Assembly: GCF_029227915.1 (NCBI RefSeq) | Contig: NC_079879.1 | Location: 26,044,501-26,108,500, forward strand | DNA: 64,000 nt | Direction: 5' to 3' | Source: Hydractinia symbiolongicarpus | Lineage: Eukaryota > Cnidaria > Hydrozoa > Anthoathecata > Hydractiniidae | Shown here: one piece after another, positions 24,966 to 37,280 of the stretch | Layout: each line of letters begins with the position of its first letter | Position numbering within the stretch: the first letter of the stretch is position 1 | The notes under the pieces: model-generated | Seen by the model: the letters and a program-made list of their open reading frames with translations, nothing else | Database searches by the model: none | What the model was told of the DNA's origin: nothing | Position numbers and translations under genes: made by a program

Positions 24966-27900
24966 TTAGTTTGTTCGGCATTGCATGCCGGAATTTTCTT
25001 CGTCATCATCATCGTCAGAATTGGAATCAATAGTTGCTTGATAACCCATCGTCCTTAACATTTCTTCCAAAGGATCTGTATTCATACGTTTCTGGTTAGC
25101 ACGTGCTAACCCCTCCACTTCTTTTGCACGTTCGTCCGTCAGGTTGTCAGCACTGGAACGTGGACTCCATAAACGGACGACAGGGTCAATTCCACTTGAT
25201 GCGACGAGACACACTGACGGGTGTGGCTGTACACAGTTAACTATAGACTCGTCTCCTTGCCAAGCCTCTATCAAGTTCGTAGTAGACCTATCCCACAATA
25301 ACATGCAACCACAATCACTCCCTGCTATAACAAACTGTCCATTATTTCCAAAATAATTTGCTTCTTTAATATCTGTTGTTGTATTAGATGCACCTAAAAG
25401 TCTGCATTCATAGTCACGCGAGCTTTCGCGTCGAAAGCGTTCATCATCATTTGATGCACTATGCGGTAATCTGCGTCGATGGCGCGGCGTTTCGCATTCA
25501 CTACCGTCTTCAGCGTTCTCATTAGTTTCTAAAAAAAACACTAAATTATTATAGGAACAACGATGGGAGATATATTAGTATGGTTAAACCTGTGCATTAG
25601 CTTTTAAGTGCTACAAAGATAACGAATCAAGTTTGACTTTAACCCACGACCTTTTGCGTGTCGACCTCTTGCTCCACCCTTGCATAGACAAGGCGCGCAA
25701 TACTACCTCCTTGCGACATACCACGAGAGTGAGGCGTATATCTTCCTTGCCACACATCTTCCTACTAACACGTACCAACGAAATATCACCAAATAATGCA
25801 CAATGCAAACAAACCAATCAAATTTGTCTTAGGTAAGCTCTGGAGAAGTAGTTGCCCAACGGTGCTCAAACTCAAATACGTCCAAAAAACCCCACATAAT
25901 AGAACTTCTTATGAAAAACTTTCTACAGTTTCAAACCTCGTTAAAATAACAAAGAAAAGTATTTCTTCTAAACCTACTAGGAGCGTGCTGTTTAATAAGT
26001 TGTTTAACTTCCATCTCCAATTTTTTGATTGAATATCCATCAGCTTGCTCTGAAAACTTGGTTTTAAACAACTGCAAGCAGTTGTCAGCCTCTTCGTACC
26101 ATTTTAGTTCAAATAAACATCTTGCTTGACGATAATACGCTTTACTGTGACTTGGATCGATGCTGACAGCTGTAAAACTGTCACGCAGGGCTGCGTATAT
26201 GTCGCCATCCCTAAGTTAAATAGAAAAGGAAAAAAAATCTCTAAAATTTATAACACTAAATAAAAAACACTGTGCCATTTTGAAATTGCATAACGGTGCA
26301 AATAAACAAAAATACCATACCATGCACGTTTAAGTAAAGCAGCCGCTCTGTTCGCATGCAACACAGAACTGTCAGGGACTAAATACAGGGCATCATTATA
26401 ACAAGTAACAGCTTCAAAATAATTTTCCTGAGAGAAAGCGTCGTTTCCCCTTAATTTCAAAATTAATGCTTTTTCAGGTAAGTCTTTATTTTCTGTGTCG
26501 ACTATTTTTTTCAATTCACGTTTCCTGCTCTCATAGGTTGAAGTTAATCCGTTAAGTCCATTCTTATGTATTCCATTTTTTGTTCGATTCATTCCATTGA
26601 AATTGCTACATTTATGATTCGACTCTTCCTGTGAGAAAAATGTCAAGGCTTTTCTGGGTTCATTAATTTTATATATATAAATATGTTCACCACCTAAGTT
26701 TTGGAGCAGCTCTTCACCGTCTGGACTAAAAGTAGCAAAAGTTGTGACGTAATGTCTCCTCCTTCTCTGCTTCACGCGGCCTGCACGTGACGGTAAATGT
26801 CCAGGAGCAAAATAATTCACACAACCATGAGGGGGTTGCAAGTCATTTGAAGTTATAGTTTTGGAATTACTAACGTTGGATAGTGTAAGCATACGTCTAT
26901 CGAAAAGACGAACAAAGGGATCGCTGCAACCAACTGCCATATATTGAGGATTTAAAGGATGAAGTTGAATGCACTTCACTTCACTTGCAGGTCCAATGTG
27001 CCCAGTTAAATTTATTAGTACGTTTGAACAAGGAAGATTACTTTGACAGGTATGTGGTTCTCGCAAATCGAATTCTCTAGAATATAAATTTCATTACCAT
27101 GGTTACAACGACAATTTAAAGATTTATAGGAGGAGAGTTGTTTTAATTTACCTGACAGTACCATCTTCGGACCCACTCCACAATATAAAAGGACTTTCTT
27201 TTGTAATGGCAAGTCTTTTTATTCTGCGTGTATGGCACTCAAAATGGTTAATGCATTCTGCAGTAGACACACTATTGACTCGTACGGAAGCGTCTGCAGC
27301 AGCTGATACAATTGTGTTGTCATTGGAGTACGGAAGAAACTGAAAAAGGTTCATGAGGTATTATGAAAAGTGTAGGTACGAACTGCAACACAGAAGTTAA
27401 CCGAACATACCTTAACTGCAAAAATATTTCCTTGGTGTCCAGAATCTAATTTATATTTGCGCATGCGCCTACAAACATCCCATACAATAATTTGAAAGTC
27501 ATCTGAACCTGATGCCAGTAGTCTAAAAAAGAAACAAACAACTGCATTCTTAGATTCATCTTGCAATGCTGAAGAAAAGTGTTCATACAAAAAATATTTG
27601 ATAAAAACAACTTAATTAGTTCCACTGTGATGGTTGCAACAGACATGTACCGAGTTGGCAGTCAATCTGCTAATTATTTTTATAGGTATTTTATATATGC
27701 ACTACGATACACAAGTATAGAAAATAAGCAAAAAACTCACTCTCCACTTTCATTCCATTGTAAACAATTAACACATCCAGAATGACCCTAAACAAGGATG
27801 TATTAAAGCAATTAGAGAAACCTATATCTTAGAATACAACTTCGAAGCCTGTGCTACTAACGTTTTGATTTTATCTTTTCCCACTTAAGATAGCAGTACT

Positions 27901-29115
27901 TTCCAATTTTTTAAATATTATTTCATTTTTCACACACTGAGGAAGATTAGCCAATGAGGGACAAGAGTGTCCCTCATTGCCTAGTCTTCTCAGGAATAGG
28001 ATAGGAGCTAATATAAATCTTTCCATTCCTCTCTCAGTAACTACTCAATAAGCCCATGCGAAAACGTACTTAGGCAGAAGACAACAAAAGAAAGGAATGA
28101 ACAAATGAATTCGAAGATTTTGATGACATCAGCAAATATCCGTACAATATCATTGGAAAGCTTATAATTCATAGAATATTTATTTTTATAAATTTTTTTT
28201 TTCTTAGTTCTTTCCAATAACTTTTTTTTACATATTTTAAAACGTTATATATATCTCAAAAACAAATTTTGCTTGATACACCTCTATGTTTTTATGAATA
28301 TAGAGACAAAACTAATATATTAATGTTCCGGGCATCCTAAGCTCTAAAACGATGTCTGTTTTTTCTTAAAGTGAATGGTTAAAATTTTATCACAGTGTGA
28401 AAGTAAAAAAAGGACAAAGGAGAAGCATGAATAAGAATAAGAATTTAAAACTAGACCTTTAAAAGCAAGACTAGGACACCATTTTAGTACCAAGTGGAGT
28501 AGATCTGAATAGTGTGATTTTTATGCGGTAAGTTTTAAATGCTTCTACCTTTTAGGCTAGAGAGTCGGCAACTCGAAATAGGTGTCCAATAATTTTTTAT
28601 GTCTTCCCAGTTTATTATTTTATGACAAACTTACACTACTTGATAGAAAATTTATCAAAAAACATTTGGAAAAATTCTTGATGTACTAATCTTTCAAAAG
28701 GTCTCGTTTTCTTCAGTAGGCAACGACATTCTATTGTGATTAAAGTTGTAGAAGACAAGATGTTGGAGTATGGTGTATTGATTTTAAAAAACTTAAAAAA
28801 TATAGGACACAAAATATTACAAATTGAAAGATTGTTCTACCTCAAGTTCCTGTTCCAAACCAAGTCTTCTTGCAAATGGAGTATTAACTTGTAAATTCCT
28901 TTCAAATGAACGATTTATATCAAACTAAAAAATGAAAACATGTATAACTTTTAGATATATATACATTAACTTTGATGTATTGCTAAAACTAGATATAGAA
29001 TATATTTCACAAAACTGAAAATTGACTTGAAAGATCAGAGAAAATAAAAAAATAAGAAACATCATACAACAGTCTCTCGCCGCTCCAACCATGACACTAT
29101 ATTTCGTTTCTGCAT
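24966..29115 (-). CDS. WDTC1: WDTC1-like WD40 and TPR protein (complete)
   Basis: Eight exons: 29068-29115, 28841-28924, 27741-27787, 27411-27522, 27152-27339, 26321-27076, 25978-26210 and 24966-25528. All junctions keep frame; exon 7 must use the donor GTAGGT after CCTA, since the next GT would give a stop. The product has N-terminal WD40 repeats (GHSGCVNCLQWNESGELLASG, with the exon 3/4 junction inside), TPRs (RGNDAFSQENYFEAV … YYRQARCLFELKWYEEA) and C-terminal WD40 repeats (TTDIKEANYFG, GDESIVNC, SGIDPVVRLW), ending MQCRTN like vertebrate WDTC1 (QCRPS). The start Met in exon 1 aligns with human WDTC1. WDTC1 (adipose) is a CUL4-DDB1 adaptor acting in transcriptional and fat-storage control. 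The 5' six exons lie in the duplicated block; exons 7-8 are single-copy. Confidence 0.93.
27937..27993. repeat. Hairpin (inverted repeat) in WDTC1 intron, copy 1
   Basis: Arms of about 25 bases (CTGAGGAAGATTAGCCAATG … with complement) around a short AGAG loop. The right arm has two substitutions that break pairing. The matching copy at 34836 shows what the arm was. Confidence 0.8.
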
Positions 29116-29231
29116 CCTGTAGCTTAATTATTTATAACATCTACAAAAAAAGGAAACATAATTGTTTTAAAAAATGTAATAGGTATTAATTTAAACATTT
29201 TAACATGTGCGTACATACTAAAAAGGATAAC

Positions 29232-29282
29232 ACCCTAGAACAAGCTAGAACAACTTGGAATGATCTAGAATAAGCTAGAACA
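29232..29282 (+). promoter_or_regulatory. Five-fold 10-bp-phased TAGAA motif upstream of WDTC1
   Basis: The GAA ends of five motifs fall exactly 10 bases apart (29240, 29250, 29260, 29270, 29280): CTAGAA four times and TTGGAA once. The array sits about 120-165 bases upstream of the WDTC1 start codon and is conserved in the duplicate at about 36148-36197. One motif per helical turn could give same-face protein binding; a simple minisatellite is the alternative. Confidence 0.4.
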
Positions 29283-29289
29283 ACCTGCC

Positions 29290-29516
29290 AGCTGCGTGAG
29301 GGAAGTTGGGAAGATAGTGTCCAGTGTGGGCCATTTGATGTTCAGGGAGTTTTCTGACAGAGTCAGGACTCAATTGTGTCTGGGCAGCTCAAAATTAGCA
29401 TTAAATATTCCAGTACTCCCTATCAAAAGCCATGGCCCTCCTAGAAATAATAGACAGGGTATATATATCCCTCAATATTTGTGAGGCTAGCCATGTAAAA
29501 TATGCACATCTATCTA
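29290..29516 (+). mobile_element. 5'-truncated SINE fragment, copy 1
   Basis: Matches, on the plus strand, the body and 3' end of the SINE at 56881-57255 (shared phrases GTGAGGGAA, TGTGGGCC, ATAGACAGGGTATAT, GAGGCTAGCCATGT) and ends in a short ATCTATCT remnant. The tRNA-like head is missing. It lies within 200 bases of the WDTC1 start. Confidence 0.75.
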
Positions 29517-29886
29517 AAAAAACTGTAAAACAAACTGTAACAAAACAGTATTTTTTTTCTCAGGCATACAGTAATTTCTTTAAAACAACTGATAATTTAA
29601 GTGAATAAATATTAATAATAATTTATAGTAATACACTAAAAAGTGAAACTTCCCAATATTTGTTTATAAACATATTATACATTTCTCAATTTTTTCGCAA
29701 AATTTTTTGTTTTCACTTGAAAACCATATTCAGTATCATTGATTGGTGTGTATAAATTTTCTTTCATTAAAGTTTCTATAAGCTTAATCCAACAGGAAGT
29801 CCCTTCAATAATTTTGTCATTTCCATACAAAAAAACGCTTTTTTAAATAAAATAATTTTATCATGCACAAAAATGAAAAATTCAAC

Positions 29887-30258
29887 TCAGTTGGCCAGGC
29901 TTGTGTGTTCACAGGGTAACATTCCATCCACCCAGCCTTGATCGCTTCTTATATGAACACATGCATTTTTATAAGGTTTTCTGAAACATGGCAAATCTCG
30001 CCAGGGCTTTTGGCTAACAAGCTCAATGCAGTTAATAGACACTCCTGTCACTAGGATAGGCATGTTTGCATCATTAATTCTGTTTGATTGACTGTGTTTT
30101 TCTGCCTTAGTAAATTCGCCTGGGAGGTCGTAAGATAATACATGGTGCTTTGCTACAATCATAAAGCAGGCCATTTTGTGAGAACTTAGGTAGGCATGCA
30201 CACAAAATTGCACGCAATTGTTAAAGCCGAAAGGGCTTACCACGGAAAATGTAAACAT
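29887..30258 (-). other. Unassigned open frame in the duplicated block
   Basis: An open frame of 123 codons with many Cys and His, matching no family I know. An open stretch just downstream on the same strand (about 29690-29880) ends TEYGFQVKTKNF. The counterpart in copy 2 is split by a ~360-base segment and shifted by one base. It may be a decayed transposon protein or chance; I do not call it a gene. Confidence 0.2.
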
Positions 30259-30607
30259 TCAAAAAGGTCTATTTATGCACTATGAAAAAAGCGCATTACA
30301 TGCTTCATTTTTATGCATGGCAGGAAAAAAAGATGCTGGTGCTAGGCAAAGATAAGTTATTTTTTATCTATTTCTTCACACAAAGGTAATGTTGAATTTC
30401 CGCGCCTGAAGGCGTAGGAAATTCTTTAAAACCGTCGTTTTTTTCTTTTGAAGCATTTTTTGAGAAAGAAATCGACCCTGGGATTTCACGTTCCTCTGAG
30501 AGGGGGATAGCATTGGTTTCCCACTACTAACTGACTAACTAAATTACCCTGTCCCAATGGTCAATTGCAGATTTAACCTTCGTACCAAAACTCCCTAAGT
30601 ACTGGGA

Positions 30608-30855
30608 AGTCATCTAAATGACGTTTCAGGCCAAAATTGGTATTTTTGTTCAGCAAAATTTGGCACAGTTAACAAAAAAAGTATGCTGAATATAATGGTG
30701 ACATTATAATTTTGATTTTTGTCACCTAAATGTCATTTTAGGCCAAAATTAGTCCAAAAATTAAAACAACTTTACTTACGACAAAAATTGGCACAGTTAA
30801 TAAAAAAAGTACACCGAACATGATGGTGACATCAAAATTTTAATTTTTTGTTAAG
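30608..30855 (+). repeat. Short tandem repeat of ~110-130 base units, copy 1
   Basis: Two diverged units share the phrases CTAAATG, AGGCCAAAATT, TTGGCACAGTTAA and ATGGTGACAT. A third unit is mostly deleted here but is better preserved in duplication copy 2. Confidence 0.65.
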
Positions 30856-31914
30856 ACCAAAAACGTTTCAATCGCAAGACTTTCAACCATGAATGATAGG
30901 CTGTAATTTTTGTTAGCAATTTCTTTTAAAATGTGAGTTTATTATGACACGTTTCGTTTTGTTTGCGTTTGTTGGAAGATATAATGTCACTTGTGTGCTT
31001 TATCTTCAGAGCTTCATGCACCAAACCTCTTCGAATGTTTGGCACGATAACACAATGAATTAGCCGGTTGTCATCAAATATTTTGGTAGTGATCGGAAAT
31101 TTCTAGAGCTCCCAGGGCTTCTTGTTAAAAATAAATCAGGAGGCATCAATTTATTCTGGATGATATTTGCAAACCTAAGTACTTACGTGTGAAGAAATAC
31201 ACAGACCTGTTTCAATAAGTTCAAGCATATATTTCCTGTGCCATGCAGATACCAGAGCTGAATGTGACTATTGCAAAAAAGTAAACAAATGATGGGAATT
31301 TACCTATAAAATCAAACTGCTAAAGTCATATTCAGCTTTTACTAGCTAGTTAGATAAATATTAAAAATATCTGTGCTAGAAGTAGGTTTAATTATTTAAC
31401 TAGCTATGCAAGCGATAACTTAAGATAGGAGTAGTAGTTCCACTTATATATGTGAATAAAGGCGACGATGACGTTAAGAAAAAATTAAAAAAGCCTGATT
31501 TTTTTAAACCAGTCAGGCTGAAAAATTTAAACATTAGAGAGGAAAAATACAATTGATACAGGTCAGGTAAAAATTACCTTACAAATACTATGACATTTCT
31601 AGTTCGAAACTTGTAAAAACATATTCTCAATTCAAATTTTTCAACAAAACAAGTTTTCCTTTCGAAATCATACCCATGTTATTTATTTTTTCTCCGTCGT
31701 GGTGTTTCAGCGTCAAAGCTATATAACCCTGAGCCAAACTCGCAGGACGCCGAAACCTAAAAGAACGGGTTTTGTGTTTTTGTCCCATTGTATTTTTTAT
31801 CATATCTATGACAGTTGTAACTAGCTGAAAACAACATATATTTTAGCTTGTTTCCCACTTTAGGTGCTTACAAACAAAAACGTACTTCTATACATTTCAT
31901 GTTTTTCTGCGTGG

Positions 31915-32092
31915 ACCGATATGGGCGGGTGAATGTTACCATAGCCCTGGTTTGCGCTGTAATAGGCCATATTACATCATTTGGAGACCTGTGCTCAGTG
32001 ACCGGCCGAGAATCTGCGGCTAAGGAAAACGGCTCGGGACATCGTAATCCCTCGAGAGAAAGGACAAAACTTATACGGCTGTGACAGGCCAA
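31915..32092 (+). mobile_element. Fragment sharing a module with the SINE family
   Basis: The phrase GTGAATGTTACCATAGCC and its flanks match the region next to the tRNA-like head of the SINE at 56881-57255; the rest is different. Probably a related or mosaic short element. It is duplicated at about 39258-39427. Confidence 0.4.
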
Positions 32093-32802
32093 ATTACATA
32101 ATAAATTCCGCTAAATGTTGTGATAAACTTCATGCTCCTTAAAAAAAAAATGCTATTAGCATTTAATTGGGAAATATATAGAGCTAACATTTATGAATGT
32201 ATTCCATTCGCAGATACTAGTTCTACGCTTCTTTATAAATACTTCCAATGACAAAAATAAGTTCAACAAATCGCCAAAAAATCTTTAAATGTATTCCGCA
32301 AAAAATCACATCTGGATACTTGAGAGTAACAAATTACCACCCACTTTATTTCTTTATATTTGAGGCACCCTTAACTAATTTTATACCACCCGCATCTTTT
32401 CACCCCTTCCATCCATTAATCTATTGAGATAAGCGAAGTAGTTAACTCATGTTTTCAATCACCCCAAAAAATTGCTACAATTTGTTTGGGGCGAATTAGT
32501 GATATATAATAGTATAAATTGTTTTAATAAACTTATTTACTTAAATAATGACTAAACAATTTTTTGTCTATAATCAAGTTAAAATAATGTATGAAGAAAC
32601 GATGTTGCATTGTAGTGACCTTACTTGGAAAAGTTTTTCTTTCAAATTATATATACAATAAAAATACATCAAAACTATTTCACATAACCGTTATCGTATA
32701 TCTACATTCTCATTGGAATAAATATAAAATCAAAAAATAGTTAAATAGTTCTCAAATTTGGGAACTTAAAAATGTTTTGGAAACTTCATCTTATAGCGAT
32801 TT

Positions 32803-33312
32803 TCATATGTCTGGACATTTTTTCTTAAAATTCGGTAAATAATCCATCACGGAAATGATTTTTCTTTTAGGTGATAAGGTTCGTTTGTCTGTACTTTGTC
32901 GATCAGAAACATGGCCTGATTGTGACTTAGATTTTACAACTACCGAACTACGGGGAGTATTTTGCAAAGAACGTGGTTTGCTTTTCTCCAAAGTTATTGG
33001 GATAGAAGAATGAGCATCTAACTTCACTGCCAGCGTGCGGGAAGTGTGGGTTTTCTTGTTGCTGACAATTGATGATGAGACAGGACTTGTACACACTCCA
33101 AGTAAAGGACCGACATCCTTTGCAATAGTTGGATTTTTAACTGTAGTATCTTTACCCTCAGTGAGATTGCTATTCACTGACAAAATTGGTGAACAAACAG
33201 ATATTTTATCGGAAGTTTTTGAACCTACTATACCATTACTTGTGCTTTCTGCAGCAAATTTGGTTGTTTTCACTTGCGCTAGTTGTAATTTCTTAGGTAC
33301 GTTTGATATACA
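32803..33312 (-). pseudogene. ZSWIM3-like C-terminal fragment made by the tandem duplication
   Basis: The last ~170 codons and stop of the ZSWIM3-like gene A (positions 40154-40663), cut at the duplication junction. It has no SWIM or transposase domain and no promoter of its own. Transcripts from the truncated WDTC1 copy next door would run into it, but in another frame. A few substitutions separate it from gene A (e.g. LQNTPRSS here, PSKNYPRSS in A). Confidence 0.9.
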
Positions 33313-36031
33313 ATAAAATAATTTTCCTGAGAGAAAGCGTCGTTTCCCCTTAATTTCAAAATTAATGCTTTTTCAGGTAAGTCTTTATTTTCTGTGTCGA
33401 CTATTTTTTTCAATTCACGTTTCCTGCTCTCATAGGTTGAAGTTAATCCGTTAAGTCCATTCTTATGTATTCCATTTTTTGTTTGATTCATGCCATTGAA
33501 ATTGCTACATTTATGATTCGACTCTTCATGTGAGAAAAACGTCAAGGCTTTTCTGGGTTCATTAATTTTATATATATAAATATGTTCACCACCTAAGTTT
33601 TGGAGCAGCTCTTCACCGTCTGGACTAAAAGTAGCAAAAGTTGTGACGTAATGTCTCCTCCTTCTCTGCTTCACGCGGCCTGCACGTGACGGTAAATGTC
33701 CAGGAGCAAAATAATTCACACAACCATGAGGGGGTTGCAAGTCATTCGAAGTTATAGTTTTGGAATTACTAACGTTGGATAGTGTAAGCATACGTCTATC
33801 GAAAAGACGAACAAAGGGATCGCTGCAACCAACTGCCATATATTGAGGATTTAAAGGATGAAGTTGAACGCACTTCACTTCACTTGCAGGTCCAATGTGC
33901 CCAGTTAAATTTATTAGTACGTTTGAACAAGGAAGATTACTTTGACACGTATGTGGTTCTCGCAAATCGAATTCTCTAGAATATAAATTTCATTACCATG
34001 GTTACAACGACAATTTAAAGATTTATAGGAGGAGAGTTGTTTTAATTTACCTGACAGTACCATCTTCGGACCCACTCCACAATATAAAAGGACTTTCTTT
34101 TGTAATGGCAAGTCTTTTTATTCTGCGTGTATGGCACTCAAAATGGTTAATGCATTCTGCAGTAGACACACTATTGACTCGTACGGAAGCGTCTGCAGCA
34201 GCTGATACAATTGTGTTGTCATTGGAGTACGGAAGAAACTGAAAAAGGTTCATGAGGTATTATAAAAAGTGTAGGTACGAACTGCAACACAGAAGTTAAC
34301 CGAACATACCTTAACTGCAAAAATATTTCCTTGGTGTCCAGAATCTAATTTATATTTGCGCATGCGCCTACAAACATCCCATACAATAATTTGAAAGTCA
34401 TCTGAACCTGATGCCAGTAGTCTAAAAAAGAAACAAACAACTGCATTCTTAGATTCATCTTGCAATGCTGAAGAAAAGTGTTCATACAAAAAATATTTGA
34501 TAAAAACAACTTAATTAGCTCCACTGTGATGGTTGCAACAGACATGTACCGAGTTGGCAGTCAATCTGCTAATTATTTTTATAGGTATTTTATATATGCA
34601 CTACGATACACAAGTATAGAAAATAAGCAAAAAACTCACTCTCCACTTTCATTCCATTGTAAACAATTAACACATCCAGAGTGACCCTAAACAAAGAAGC
34701 ATTAAAGCATTTAGAGAAACCTATATCTTACAATACAACTTCGAAGCCTGTGCTACTAACGTTTTGATTTTATCTTATCCCACTTAAGATAGCAGTACTT
34801 TCCAATTTTTTAAATATTATTTCATTTTTCACACACTGAGGAAGATCAGCCAATGAGGGACAAGAGTGTCCCTCATTGGCTAATCTTCTCAGGAATAGGA
34901 TAGGAGCTAATATAAATCTTTCCATTCCTCTCTCAGTAACTACTCAATAAGCCCATGCGAAAATGTACTTAGGCAGAAGACAACAAAAGAAAGGAATGAA
35001 CAAATGAATTCGAAGATTTTGATGACATCAGCAAATATCCGTACAATATCATTGGAAAGCTTATAATTCATAGGATATTTATTTTTAATAATTTTTTTTT
35101 TCTTAGTTCTTTCCAATAACTTTTTTTTTACATATTTTGAAACGTTATATCTCAAAAACAAATTTTGCTTGATACACCTCTATGTTTTAGGCTAAAATGT
35201 ACATGCATTTATGAATATAGAGACAAAACTTATATATTAATGTTCCGGGCATCCTAAGCTCTAAAACGATGTCTGTTTTTTCTTAAAGTGAATGGTTAAG
35301 ATTTTATCACAGTGTGAAAGTAAAAAAGGACAAAGGAGAAGCATGAATTAGAATAAGAATTTAAAACTAGACCTTTAAAAGCAAGACCAGGACACCATTT
35401 TAGTACCAAGTGGAGTAGATCTGAATAGTGTGATTTTTATGCGGTAAGTTTTAAATGCTTGTACCTTTTAGGCTAGAGAGTCGGCAACTCGAAATAGGTG
35501 TCCAATAATTTTTTATGTCTTCCCACTTTATTATTTTATGACAAACTTACACTACTTGATAGAAAATTTATCAAAAAACATTTGGAAAAATTCTTGATGT
35601 ACTAATCTTTCAAAAGGTCTCGTTTTCTTCAGTAGGCAACGACATTCTATTGTGATTAAAGTTGTAGAAGACAAGATGTTGGAGTATGGTGTATTGATTT
35701 TAAAAAACTTAAAAAATATAGGACAAAAAATATTACAAATTGAAAGATTGTTCTACCTCAAGTTCCTGTTCCAAACCAAGTCTTCTTGCAAATGGAGTAT
35801 TAACTTGTAAATTCCTTTCAAATGAACGATTTATATCAAACTAAAAAATGAAAACATGTATAACTTTTAGATATATATACATTAACTTTGATGTATTGCT
35901 AAAACTAGATATAGAATATATTTCACAAAACTGAAAATTGACTTGAAAGATCAGAGAAAATAAAAAAATAAGAAACATCATACAACAGTCTCTCGCCGCT
36001 CCAACCATGACACTATATTTCGTTTCTGCAT
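33279..36031 (-). pseudogene. WDTC1 (partial): Truncated WDTC1 copy with foreign tail
   Basis: Exons 1-5 and part of exon 6 of WDTC1 duplicated at about 35984-36031, 35757-35840, 34640-34686, 34310-34421, 34051-34238 and 33315-33975. Splice sites and frame look intact. After the first TPR residues (DAFSQENYF) the frame crosses the junction, reads 11 residues out of frame from the ZSWIM fragment and stops at 33279. The product would keep the N-terminal WD40 repeats but lose the TPRs and C-terminal repeats. It could be a dead copy or a dominant-negative-like short adaptor. Confidence 0.88.
34836..34892. repeat. Hairpin (inverted repeat) in WDTC1 intron, copy 2
   Basis: Same hairpin as at 27937, but here the left arm carries a substitution and the right arm is the intact one. 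Confidence 0.8.
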
Positions 36032-36204
36032 CCTGTTGCTTAATTATTTATAACATCTACAAAAAAAGGAAACATAATTGTTTTAAAAAATGTAATAGGT
36101 ATTAATTTAAACATTTTTACATGTGCGTACATACTAAAAAGGATAACACCCTAGAACAAGCTAGAACAACTTGGAATGATCTAGAATAAGCTAGAACAAC
36201 CTGC

Positions 36205-36432
36205 CAGCTGCGTGAGGGAAGTTGGGAAGATAGTGTGCAGTGTGGGCCATTTGATGTTCAGGGAGTTTTCTGACAGAGTCCGGACCCAATTGTGTCTGGG
36301 CAGCTCAAAATTAGCATTAAATATTCCAGTACTCCCTATCAAAAGCCATGGCCCTCCTAGAAATAATAGACAGGGTATATATATCCCTCAATATTTGTGA
36401 GGCTAGCCATGTTAAATATGCACATCTATCTA
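36205..36432 (+). mobile_element. 5'-truncated SINE fragment, copy 2
   Basis: Duplicate of the fragment at 29290-29516, lying just upstream of the truncated WDTC1 copy. Confidence 0.72.
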
Positions 36433-36922
36433 AAAAAAACTGTAAAACAAACTGTAACAAAACAGTATTTTTTTTTCTCAGGCATACAGTAATTTCTTAA
36501 AAACAACTGATAATTTAAGTGAATAAATATTAATAATAACTTATAGTAATACACTAAAAAGTGAAACTTCCCAATATTTGTTTATATACATATTATACAT
36601 TTCTCAATTTTTTCGCAAAATTTTTTGTTTTCACTTGAAAACCATATTCAGTATCATTGATTGGTGTGTATAAATTTTCTTTCATTAAAGTTTCTATAAG
36701 CTTAATCCAACAGGAAGTCCCTTCAATAATTTTGTCATTTCCATACAAAAAAAACGCTTTTTTTAAATAAAATAATTTTATCATGCACAAAAATGAAAAA
36801 TTCAACTCAGTTGGCCAGGCTTGTGTGTTCACAGGGTAACATTCCATCCACCCAGCCTTGATCGCTTCTTATATGAACACATGCATTTTTATAAGGTTTT
36901 CTGAAACATGGCAAATCTCGCC

Positions 36923-37091
36923 CAAAGTGGAGTAGTAAAAAATGTGTACCATCCATTTTATTTTGGGAAAGTATGTTTACAAAGTGCATCAATGTGATGT
37001 TTCAATTTTGTTGAAGCATATAAGAAAGAATAACATTATACTTTATTTTACGAACTGTCTATTCTGCAACCTGGTTGGCAATTACTATTAC

Positions 37092-37131
<40 letters not shown>

Positions 37132-37280
37132 GAGCAGAAAGATGTCAGAAAATATGAAGTCTGTTTCAACTTGCTAGCTGACCTCTGTTTTAAATTTATA
37201 CCATTGATGTGTCTATGATCTAAAGGAAAGATGGGTCTTGTTCATATACCCTGTTACATGTTTTTCATTGAAGCTTATGC
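36923..37280 (+). other. ~360-base segment present only in duplication copy 2
   Basis: The flanks are continuous in copy 1 (…AAATCTCGCC / AGGGCTTTTGG…). It contains a TAA/ATA microsatellite at about 37083-37131 and no coding sequence. I see no terminal repeats or target duplication, and the ends are not GT-AG, so a deletion from copy 1 is as likely as an insertion into copy 2. Confidence 0.75.
37083..37131 (+). repeat. (AAT)n microsatellite
   Basis: About 16 ATA/TAA trinucleotide units in a near-perfect run. Confidence 0.9.

Larger units (their letters stand above)
26416..33312 (+). repeat. Tandem segmental duplication, copy 1
   Basis: About 6.9 kb nearly identical to 33315-40663, in the same orientation. 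It starts inside WDTC1 exon 6 and ends inside the last ZSWIM3-like exon. Identity extends through introns and intergenic DNA, so the event is recent. Copy 1 keeps the complete WDTC1 context but only the 3' end of the ZSWIM gene. Confidence 0.95.

Noticed and set aside
26248-26320. Continuation of WDTC1 exon 6 past RAW to a later stop
   Set aside because: A GTATGG donor after GCATG joins to exon 7 in phase and restores the WDGD motif of WDTC1, so the tail is intron.
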